Shown piece after piece: positions 1-5,631 of a DNA stretch of 7,623 bases. Numbering within the stretch: position 1 is the first letter of the stretch; each line of letters begins with the position of its first letter. Below the pieces are notes generated by a model. It saw only the letters and a list, made by a program, of their open reading frames with translations. It had not been told where the DNA came from and did not search any database. This DNA is from JBFKUL01 sp041635755 (lineage in GTDB: Bacteria; Pseudomonadota; Gammaproteobacteria; Burkholderiales; SG8-39). The DNA is taken from contig JBFKUL010000139.1 in assembly GCA_041635755.1 (NCBI GenBank), positions 1 through 7,623 of the forward strand. Direction: 5' to 3'. The position numbers and the translations under genes are program-made.

Positions 1-765
1 GCCATCCCAGACGAGTCGCCGACCGAGTTGCTGCGAAAATTCTCGCCACTCGGTCGCTATCTCGAGCGCGAGCTCGGCATGAAGGTCGACTGGACGCCGG
101 TGAACGACTATCCCGCGGTGGTCGAGGCGCTCGCGGCGAAGAAGATCGACCTCGCCTGGTTCGGCGGCGTCACCTTCGTTCAGGCGCGCATGCGGACCGG
201 CAACGCGATCCCGATCGTGCAGCGCGAGGAGGACGCGCGCTTCACGAGCAAGATCATTGTCAGCACAGCGGCGGGCATCAACGGCCTCGCCGATCTCAAA
301 GGAAAGAACTTCGCCTTCGGTTCGCCTTCGTCGACCTCGGGGCACCTGATGCCGCGGCATTACCTCAAGCAGAACGGCATCGACGCGGCGAAGGACTTCA
401 AGCGCATCGCGTTCTCGGGCGCGCATGACGCGACGGCGGCGTGGGTCGAGTCGGGGCGTGTCGAGGCGGGCGCGTTGAACGCCTCGGTGTGGGACAAGCT
501 CGTCGAGCAGAACAAGGTCGACCTGTCGAAAGTCAAGGTGCTCTACACCACGCCGCCGTACTTCGACTACAACTGGACGGTGCGCGGCGATCTCGATCCG
601 GCGATCGTGCGCAGGCTGACCGACGCGTTTCTGAAGCTCGATCGCGCCAATCCCGAGCATCGCGAAATTCTTGAACTGCAGCGTGCTTCGCGCTTCATCG
701 CCACCAGCGCCGAGAACTACCACAGCATCGAGGCGGTCGGGCGCGAGGCGGGCATCATCAAGTAG
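1..765 (+). CDS. Periplasmic substrate-binding protein of a PhnD-family oxyanion ABC importer (5' partial; putative selenate clade)
   Basis: This protein would capture a small tetrahedral oxyanion or phosphonate in the periplasm and deliver it to the permeases encoded downstream. The reading frame is open from base 1 and the visible protein (254 residues) starts with AIPDESPTE, which in this family lies just after the signal peptide. About 25-35 N-terminal residues are therefore outside the window, and the TTG at 28 is an internal Leu codon, not a start. Family features by visible residue: DLAWFGG (50-56), VQREEDA (73-79), the anion-binding loop GSPSSTSG (about 107-114), SGAHDATAAWV (139-149) and NASVWDKL (160-167). 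VQREEDA, the SSTSG loop and the LNASVWDKL segment match my recollection of proteins annotated as putative selenate ABC transporter binding protein, more than phosphonate-specific PhnD. That substrate label in the databases rests largely on genome context, so phosphite, phosphonate or another oxyanion remain possible. Family assignment is firm; the substrate is not. The stop lies 17 nt before the ATPase gene. Confidence 0.9.
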   Translation, partial: AIPDESPTELLRKFSPLGRYLERELGMKVDWTPVNDYPAVVEALAAKKIDLAWFGGVTFVQARMRTGNAIPIVQREEDARFTSKIIVSTAAGINGLADLKGKNFAFGSPSSTSGHLMPRHYLKQNGIDAAKDFKRIAFSGAHDATAAWVESGRVEAGALNASVWDKLVEQNKVDLSKVKVLYTTPPYFDYNWTVRGDLDPAIVRRLTDAFLKLDRANPEHREILELQRASRFIATSAENYHSIEAVGREAGIIK

Positions 766-782
766 CCGGCGCGGTCCTAAGC

Positions 783-1667
783 GTGAGCGCCCCCGGCACC
801 CCGATTTCTCCCGCTGCGGAAATCGCACACGCCGCGGCGCGGGGCGCGTCGGGCGCGCTTGCGCTGCGCGTGCGAGCGCTCTCGCTCGATCACCCCGGTG
901 GGCGGCGCGCGCTCGACGCGGTCGATATCGCCGTGCGCCCGGGCGAGCGCGTGGCCATCATCGGACCGTCGGGCGCCGGCAAGACGAGCCTGCTGCGCCT
1001 TCTCGCCGTGGCGCAGCGTCAGAGCGCGGGCGAGCTCGAGGTGCTGGGGGCGGACCCCTGGGCGCTCGGCGCCCCCGCGCGGAGGGCGCTGCGCCGCCGG
1101 GTCGGGCTGATCCATCAGGCGCCGCCGCTGCCGCCGCGCCAGCGCGTGGTCACCGCAGTGCTGGCCGGTCGTCTCGGTGCCTGGGGCCTGCTCAGGTCGC
1201 TGGCCTCGCTCGCCTATCCGCTGGACATTGCGGGCGCCCGGGCAGCGCTCGCGCGGCTCGACCTTGCGGAGCGCCTGTTCGATCGCTGCGATCGGCTCTC
1301 GGGCGGCCAGGCGCAGCGCGTCGGCATTGCTCGGGTGCTCTACCAACGCCCCGAGGTCATCCTCGCCGACGAGCCTGTTTCGTCGCTCGACCCGGCGCTC
1401 GCCAATCACGCGGTCGGCGTGCTGGTGTCCGAGGCGATCGAGCGCAACATCACGCTGGTCTCAAGCCTGCATGCCGTGGACCTCGCGCTCGCGCATTTTC
1501 CGCGCGTCGTCGGCCTGCGCGACGGCAAGGTGATGTTCGACCTGCCGACCGAGCGCATCGAGGACGCGATGCTCGAGGCGCTCTACTCGCAGGAGGGCTT
1601 CCCGCCGACCCAGCACGGACGCGCGCTCGAGCTTTCGGCGCAGCGCCTGCGGGGGATGTCCCAGTGA
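783..1667 (+). CDS. phnC: ABC importer ATP-binding protein, PhnC family
   Basis: This cytoplasmic ATPase powers the importer formed with the binding protein upstream and the two permeases downstream. All nucleotide-binding motifs are intact in the 294-residue product: Walker A GPSGAGKT (61-68), Q-loop Gln112 (in IHQAPPLPP), signature LSGGQ (172-176), Walker B VILADEP (192-198), D-loop SLDP (201-204) and H-loop His230. The GTG at 783 is chosen because it fits the operon spacing (17 nt after the previous stop), but there is no clear Shine-Dalgarno sequence. The first 25 or so residues are Ala-rich and precede the usual ABC beginning (ALRVRALSLDHPGG), so a start at GTG 870 is a less likely alternative that would clip the first strand. 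The last bases overlap the next gene in a GTGA arrangement. The symbol reflects the family and does not prove phosphonate as substrate. Confidence 0.93.
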   Translation: MSAPGTPISPAAEIAHAAARGASGALALRVRALSLDHPGGRRALDAVDIAVRPGERVAIIGPSGAGKTSLLRLLAVAQRQSAGELEVLGADPWALGAPARRALRRRVGLIHQAPPLPPRQRVVTAVLAGRLGAWGLLRSLASLAYPLDIAGARAALARLDLAERLFDRCDRLSGGQAQRVGIARVLYQRPEVILADEPVSSLDPALANHAVGVLVSEAIERNITLVSSLHAVDLALAHFPRVVGLRDGKVMFDLPTERIEDAMLEALYSQEGFPPTQHGRALELSAQRLRGMSQ

Positions 1668-2497
1668 CCGCGGTCAGCCTGCCCGCCGCGCGCGATCCGG
1701 CCGCGCTACGGCGCCTCGGCCTTGCTGCACTCGCGCTGCTGCTGCTGTGGCCCGGGCTGAGGATCACCGAGTTCAATCCGGCGGTGCTGTTCGAGTCGGG
1801 CAACGCGGCGACCATGGGACGGTTCCTGTCGCAGTTCATTCCGCCCGCCATGGCGCCGGATTTTCTGCTGCTCGTAGCACGTGCGACGCTCGAGACGCTG
1901 GCGATCGCCACGCTGGGTACCGCGCTCGCCTTTGTGATCGCCTTTCCGCTGTCGCTCGTGACGAGCCAGAGCCTGTCGCTATCGGCCATCGGCCCGTCGC
2001 GCGATGCAGGCTGGCGCCGCGCGCTGCGCTATCCATTCCGCCTGCTGCTGATCGTGCTGCGAGCGATCCCCGAGCTGGTCTGGGCGCTGCTGTTCGTGCG
2101 CGCGGTGGGTCTCGGGCCCACCGCCGGGGTGCTCGCGCTCGCGATCACCTACGGCGGCATGCTCGGCAAGGTCTATGCAGAAATCTACGAGTCGGGCAGC
2201 AACCGGCCGGCGCGTGCGCTGATGGAGGGCGGCGCGGGACGTCTGCAGGCTTACCTTTATGGCCTGCTGCCCGCGGCGCTGCCCGAGCTCGTGTCCTACA
2301 CCATCTACCGCTGGGAATGCGCGGTGCGCGCCTCGGTGATCATGGGCTTTGTCGGCGCGGGCGGACTGGGTCAGCAGCTCGAGCTCTCGATGCGCATGCT
2401 GAACGGTGCCGAGGCGTGCACCATCCTCATCACGTTCCTGTTGCTCGTGCTGCTTGCCGATGGCCTGTCGGCGCTGTTCCGCAGGGTGCTGACGTGA
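1664..2497 (+). CDS. phnE: ABC importer permease, PhnE family (first of two)
   Basis: This inner-membrane permease subunit has 277 residues, normal for PhnE. Hydrophobic segments are visible near residues 17-32, 66-100, 125-147, 153-165, 206-216, 224-236 and 252-270. The EAA-type coupling loop that contacts the ATPase lies at about 184-206 and ends in YGLLPAALP. The first position of that loop, Glu in the second permease, appears to be Arg184 here. The YRWECAVRASVIMGFVGAGGLG block (215-236) is typical of PhnE permeases. The start is the GTG at 1664, whose last two bases belong to the ATPase stop (GTGA overlap), with a G-rich GGGGGA at 1651-1656 as possible ribosome-binding site. The same frame stays open far upstream, but that stretch overlaps the ATPase and encodes only Arg/Ala-rich shadow sequence. 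It most likely pairs with the second permease rather than with itself. Confidence 0.92.
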   Translation: MTAVSLPAARDPAALRRLGLAALALLLLWPGLRITEFNPAVLFESGNAATMGRFLSQFIPPAMAPDFLLLVARATLETLAIATLGTALAFVIAFPLSLVTSQSLSLSAIGPSRDAGWRRALRYPFRLLLIVLRAIPELVWALLFVRAVGLGPTAGVLALAITYGGMLGKVYAEIYESGSNRPARALMEGGAGRLQAYLYGLLPAALPELVSYTIYRWECAVRASVIMGFVGAGGLGQQLELSMRMLNGAEACTILITFLLLVLLADGLSALFRRVLT

Positions 2498-2504
2498 GAC
2501 CGCG

Positions 2505-3275
2505 ATGAAAACGCTCGGCATGATCACGCTGCTCGCGATCGCGCTGCTCGTGTGGGCGAGCGCCGCGTACCTCGGCTTCGATCCAGGCGCGATTGTCGAT
2601 CGCGAGGCGCGTGCAGGCATGCTCGTGTACGCAGCGGAATTCTTCCCTCCCGATCTGAGCGCCGAGCATCTCGGGGCGATCGGCAAAGGCGCGCTCGAGA
2701 CGCTGGCAATCTCCGCAGTCGCGACCCTGCTCGCCGCGCTGCTTGGCATGCTGGTCGCGCTGCCGGCCGCCGGACGCTTCGGCCTCGCCCCGCGGCTCGC
2801 GGCGCGCTTCGTGCTGAATGCGCTGCGCTCGATTCCCGAGCTGGTGTTCGCAGCGCTGATGGTGATCGCCGCCGGCCTGGGGCCGTTCGCCGGCACTCTG
2901 GCGCTCGCGCTGCATACCACCGGGGTGCTCGGGCGCCTGTTCGCCGACGCGCTCGAGAATACGCCGCGCGAGCCGGCCGAGGCGCTGCTGCAGGCGGGCA
3001 GCCCCCGTGTCGCGGCGTTCTTCTACGGAACATTGCCCACGGTGCTGCCGCAATGCGTGGCGTACGCGCTGTACCGCTGGGAGATCAACATCCGCATGGC
3101 GGCGGTTCTCGGATTCGTCGGTGCCGGGGGCCTGGGCCAGATGCTGCACGTGTCGCTGTCGCTGTTTCATCAGGCGCAGGCCTCGAGCGTAATCCTCGGC
3201 ATGCTCGTGCTGGTCATCCTGGTCGATCAGGTGAGCGCGTTGCTGCGCCGCGCGCTCACCTCGGTGCAGCAGTAG
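2505..3275 (+). CDS. phnE: ABC importer permease, PhnE family (second of two)
   Basis: This is the second transmembrane subunit, 256 residues, starting at an ATG 7 nt after the first permease. It aligns through most of its length with the first permease: LETLAIS (64-70), RSIPELVFA (108-116), AGLGPFAGTLALAL (123-136) and RWEINIRMAAVLGFVGAGGLGQ-type sequence (191-212) all have close counterparts there. The coupling loop EALLQAG...YGTLP (159-178) carries the canonical Glu159. Hydrophobic segments lie near 5-24, 62-88, 104-124, 126-145, 180-190, 198-212 and 228-247. The two genes are diverged tandem copies, so the channel is probably a heterodimer, as in other PhnC-D-E1-E2 sets. No strong ribosome-binding site is visible, so translation may be coupled to the gene before it. 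Confidence 0.92.
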   Translation: MKTLGMITLLAIALLVWASAAYLGFDPGAIVDREARAGMLVYAAEFFPPDLSAEHLGAIGKGALETLAISAVATLLAALLGMLVALPAAGRFGLAPRLAARFVLNALRSIPELVFAALMVIAAGLGPFAGTLALALHTTGVLGRLFADALENTPREPAEALLQAGSPRVAAFFYGTLPTVLPQCVAYALYRWEINIRMAAVLGFVGAGGLGQMLHVSLSLFHQAQASSVILGMLVLVILVDQVSALLRRALTSVQQ

Positions 3276-3277
3276 GA
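3274..3277 (+). promoter_or_regulatory. Shine-Dalgarno AGGA deciding the TlpA-like start
   Basis: AGGA sits 8 nt before the ATG at 3286. The competing ATG at 3277 shares its first base with this motif and would have no ribosome-binding site of its own, so 3286 is preferred. The motif also overlaps the stop codon region of the second permease gene, which would couple the two. Confidence 0.5.
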
Positions 3278-3285
3278 TGGGCGTC

Positions 3286-3837
3286 ATGAGACGCACGGCA
3301 ATCGCTCTACTGTGGCTGGCAACGCTGGCGCTGAACGGCGCGCAGGCCCAGACGCCGCGCCCGTGGACCGGCGGCGCGACCCCGCCGATTGCGCTGCAGG
3401 ACCTCGACGGCCGCATGCACCGGCTCGACGCGTATCGCGGCAAGGTGGTGCTGGTGAACTTCTGGGCCACGTGGTGCGCGCCCTGCCGCGAGGAAATGCC
3501 TTCGATCGAACAGCTGCGGCGCGCGCTCGAGGGCGAACCGTTCGTCGTGCTCGCGGTGAACGTCGGCGAGCGCGCCGATGCCGCGCGCGCCTTCGCCGAC
3601 ACGATGCCGCTGGGCTTCGCGCTGCTTCTCGACACTGACACCAGCGTGTCGCGCGCCTGGGGCGCGCGCGCCCTGCCGGCGACCTACATCGTCGACGCCG
3701 ACGGGCGTATCCGCTACAGCTACTTCGGTGCGCTCGACTGGTCGAGTGCGCCCGTTCGCAGGACCATCGAAGGGCTGCTGCCAGCATCCCGGGCGCCGGG
3801 ACAGCGCGCGCGCGGCTCGGGGGGGGGCGCTTCGTGA
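3286..3837 (+). CDS. TlpA/ResA-like periplasmic thiol-disulfide oxidoreductase
   Basis: This is an exported thioredoxin-fold protein that would reduce or exchange disulfides on periplasmic partner proteins. From the ATG at 3286 (183 residues) it has a clean signal peptide with Arg-Arg, a hydrophobic core and cleavage after AQA near residue 21. The AhpC/TSA-Redoxin-type thioredoxin domain follows: the redox motif WATWCAPC has Cys64 and Cys67, and the cis-proline loop is LPATYIVD (Pro131). The insertion between these motifs is typical of TlpA/ResA. The C-terminal tail (about 165-183) is low-complexity, rich in Ala, Arg, Gly and Ser, and is encoded partly by a nine-G run. The stop overlaps the next start (GTGA). 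An ATG at 3277 would add MGV in front but lacks a ribosome-binding site. Family members serve cytochrome c maturation or copper-protein assembly, but no such genes are nearby, so its partner is unknown; the following two exported proteins are candidates. Confidence 0.88.
   Translation: MRRTAIALLWLATLALNGAQAQTPRPWTGGATPPIALQDLDGRMHRLDAYRGKVVLVNFWATWCAPCREEMPSIEQLRRALEGEPFVVLAVNVGERADAARAFADTMPLGFALLLDTDTSVSRAWGARALPATYIVDADGRIRYSYFGALDWSSAPVRRTIEGLLPASRAPGQRARGSGGGAS
3819..3827 (+). repeat. Nine-G homopolymer at the TlpA/methyltransferase junction
   Basis: A run of nine consecutive G lies inside the last codons of the TlpA-like gene and ends 6 nt before the GTG start of the methyltransferase gene. 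By position it can act as a degenerate Shine-Dalgarno for that gene. Such runs are prone to replication slippage and to sequencing error. One extra G would put the TlpA frame in register with the methyltransferase frame with no stop between. One fewer G would run the TlpA frame on to a stop at 4163-4165. Confidence 0.85.
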
Positions 3838-4667
3838 CGCGCTCCCGCGGCGAGGGTGCGCTCATCGCGTTCGCCGCAGGATTGCTGTGCATGGGCATGG
3901 CGTATGCGCAGGAATCCGAACGCAAGCCGCCGTTCGTCACCACGCCCCTCGAAGTGGTCGACCGTATGCTGCGGCTGGCCCAAACTGGCCCGCGGGACTT
4001 CGTGATCGATCTCGGCTCGGGCGACGGGCGCATCGTCGTGGCCGCGGCGCGCGATTTTGGTGCGCGAGCGCTCGGCGTCGAGCTCGATGCGGCGCTAGTC
4101 GAGCTCGCCCGAGAGCGGGCGCGGGAGGCGGGGGTCGCCCATCGGGCGGCGTTCGAGCATGGTGACGCGCTGCGGGCGGACCTCTCGCGCGCCACGGTTT
4201 TGACGACGTACCTGCTGCCGGGCTTGATGGAGCGCCTGCGGCCCAAGTTGCTCACCGAGCTCGCGCCGGGCGCGCGCATCGTCTCACACGCCTTCGTCAT
4301 GCCGGGATGGAGGCCGGATCGAAGCGAGACGGTGCGCATGCTTGCGCCACATCCAGATCACGGCGAAACGAGCAATCTCTACCTGTGGATCGTGCCGGCG
4401 CAGGCGCGCGGCGAATGGCGCTCGCCGGCGACATCGGCGGCCGGGGCGTGGCGCATCCACATCGAGCAGAACCACCAGGAGATCCGGCTCGAGGGCAGCG
4501 CTGACGGCGCGCTGCTCGAATTCGACGAGGCGACGCTCTCAGGGCGCGACATCGCTTGGCGCGCGCGCGCGGCGCGCTTTCGCGGCCGTGTCGAGGGCGA
4601 GCGGATCGTCGGTGAGCTGAGGATCGATGGGCGGACGCTGCCGCTCGTGCTCGAGCGGGCGCGCTAG
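3834..4667 (+). CDS. Exported class I SAM-dependent methyltransferase-fold protein with C-terminal beta-rich domain
   Basis: This is a 277-residue protein with a Rossmann methyltransferase core between an N-terminal signal peptide and a C-terminal extension. Residues 1-25 look like a signal peptide (basic start MTRSRGEG, hydrophobic core, AYA before Gln26). The core has motif I VIDLGSGDGRI (57-67), an acidic residue after the second strand (GVELD, Glu83), GDAL (110-113), then TTYLLPGLMERLRPKLL (124-140) and PGARIVSHAF (145-154). The last three blocks resemble the FAM173/ATPSCKMT-like lysine methyltransferase group. Residues about 205-277 alternate polar and hydrophobic residues, suggesting a small beta domain. 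The GTG start overlaps the previous stop; ATG codons at residues 20 and 22 would remove the export signal. Methyltransferases need SAM, which is not expected in the periplasm, so the protein may be membrane-tethered facing the cytoplasm, or non-catalytic outside the cell. Its substrate is unknown. Confidence 0.82.
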   Translation: MTRSRGEGALIAFAAGLLCMGMAYAQESERKPPFVTTPLEVVDRMLRLAQTGPRDFVIDLGSGDGRIVVAAARDFGARALGVELDAALVELARERAREAGVAHRAAFEHGDALRADLSRATVLTTYLLPGLMERLRPKLLTELAPGARIVSHAFVMPGWRPDRSETVRMLAPHPDHGETSNLYLWIVPAQARGEWRSPATSAAGAWRIHIEQNHQEIRLEGSADGALLEFDEATLSGRDIAWRARAARFRGRVEGERIVGELRIDGRTLPLVLERAR

Positions 4668-4675
4668 GCCGGGCT

Positions 4676-5614
4676 ATGCCGCCTGATTGGGTTCGGTGGG
4701 TCGTAGCGGCCGCGCTGTTCGCGCCGTCCGCGGTGCTTGCAGCGTCAGGGGGCGATCACGAATTCTCGGTGACGGTGGACGGAAACCCGCGCCGCTATAT
4801 CGTCCACGTTCCCCCAACGTCGCGCGCGGCGCCGGCGCTCATCCTCAACTTCCACGGCGGTGGCGGCAGTCCGGTCGGGCATCAGCGCTACGCGCAGCTC
4901 GACGCGCTCGCCGACCGGGAAGGCTTCCTGGTGGCGTATCCCTACGGCAGCGGATTGTTTGCCGATCGGCTGTTGACGTGGAACGCGGGCAGTTGCTGCG
5001 GCCGGGCGGCGAGCGACGCCGTAGACGACGTCGCGTTCGTGCGCGCCTTGCTCGACGATCTGATGCGGCGCGTACGTTACGATGCGACGCGCGTCTATGC
5101 GACCGGCCTGTCGAACGGCGCCATGATGAGCTACCGCCTTGCGGCGGAGCTTTCCGAGCGCATTGCGGCCATTGCTCCGGTGGCGGGGTCGATGGTGCTC
5201 GAGCATTTCGCGCCGGCGCGCGCGGTTCCGGTGATGCACATCCACAGCGTCGACGACTTGCGCGCGCTCTACGCGGGCGGGCTGGGCCCGCCGTTTCCAC
5301 TCACCCGCAAGCGCGTGATGCATTTCCCGGTCGAGGCGCAGCTCGAGCGCTGGGCGCGGGTCAACGGCTGCAGCGGCGGCCCGGTGGTTCAGGAGGAAAG
5401 GACCTGGCGCAGCGAAGAGGGCGTCCTGCATACCGCCGCGCGCCTCGCATACACGGATTGCGTGGCCCCGACGATACTGTGGAAGCTCACCGGCGCCGGT
5501 CACGTCTGGCCCGGTGGCCAACTGGATTTTCATCCGCGGCTGCTCGGTCCAGGCTCGCGCGTGATCGACGCCAACGAGGAGATGTGGCGTTTCTTTGCGC
5601 GCCACCACCTGTAA
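4676..5614 (+). CDS. Exported alpha/beta-hydrolase, LpqC / PHB depolymerase / feruloyl-esterase-like family
   Basis: This is a secreted serine esterase of 312 residues. Residues 1-23 form a signal peptide (VVAAALFAPSAVLAA). The mature part shows the oxyanion-hole motif NFHGGGGSP (58-66), the conserved WNAGSCCG (102-109), and the nucleophile elbow GLSNGAMMSYRLA (144-156) with Ser146. A candidate acid follows in HSVDD (Asp194), and the histidine lies in GAGHVWPGG (His276). Cys107, Cys108, Cys232 and Cys262 could form the disulfides seen in this family, which would fit oxidative folding in the periplasm and the TlpA-like gene nearby. The segment after the acid (RALYAGGLGPPFPL) differs from the common HGTxDxxVPYxGG pattern. 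There is no added substrate-binding domain of the kind found in true extracellular PHB depolymerases, so a small ester or aryl ester may be the substrate. It starts 8 nt after the methyltransferase gene, with only a weak ribosome-binding site, and is the last gene of the operon. Confidence 0.87.
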   Translation: MPPDWVRWVVAAALFAPSAVLAASGGDHEFSVTVDGNPRRYIVHVPPTSRAAPALILNFHGGGGSPVGHQRYAQLDALADREGFLVAYPYGSGLFADRLLTWNAGSCCGRAASDAVDDVAFVRALLDDLMRRVRYDATRVYATGLSNGAMMSYRLAAELSERIAAIAPVAGSMVLEHFAPARAVPVMHIHSVDDLRALYAGGLGPPFPLTRKRVMHFPVEAQLERWARVNGCSGGPVVQEERTWRSEEGVLHTAARLAYTDCVAPTILWKLTGAGHVWPGGQLDFHPRLLGPGSRVIDANEEMWRFFARHHL

Positions 5615-5631
5615 TTCAGGTCACGGTGCGC
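5599..5631. terminator. Imperfect hairpin over the convergent gene ends (weak terminator candidate)
   Basis: An inner perfect stem ACCTG/CAGGT (5607-5611 with 5617-5621) encloses the loop TAATT. It is extended by GCGC-ACC pairing with GGTGCGC (5599-5606 with 5625-5631), with a one-base bulge on the left and three bases on the right. It covers the last codons and stop of the esterase gene and reaches the stop of the oxidase gene. There is only a short T run on the + strand (5639-5642) and none on the - strand, so intrinsic termination would be weak. Confidence 0.3.

Noticed and set aside
28..30. TTG as start of the binding protein
   Set aside because: The frame is open to base 1 and the residues before it (AIPDESPTE) are conserved in the family, so the gene is cut by the window edge.
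671..1663. Long upstream extension of the first permease frame, which would give a 608-residue protein
   Set aside because: It overlaps the binding protein end and the entire ATPase in another frame and encodes Arg/Ala-rich sequence with no domain. The permease begins at the GTG at 1664.
3277..3279. ATG at 3277 as start of the TlpA-like gene
   Set aside because: It overlaps the only Shine-Dalgarno sequence, which is correctly spaced for the ATG at 3286. The difference is three residues, so it is not fully excluded.
1979..3641. Long antisense open frames of 313 and 403 codons opposite the permeases and the TlpA gene
   Set aside because: They are common in very GC-rich genes, have compositionally biased translations without motifs, and lie opposite clearly conserved genes.
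4558..4578. Alternating CG tract in the methyltransferase gene, possible Z-DNA or recombination site
   Set aside because: It simply encodes Ala/Arg-rich codons in a GC-rich gene, and similar short GC runs occur elsewhere in the window.
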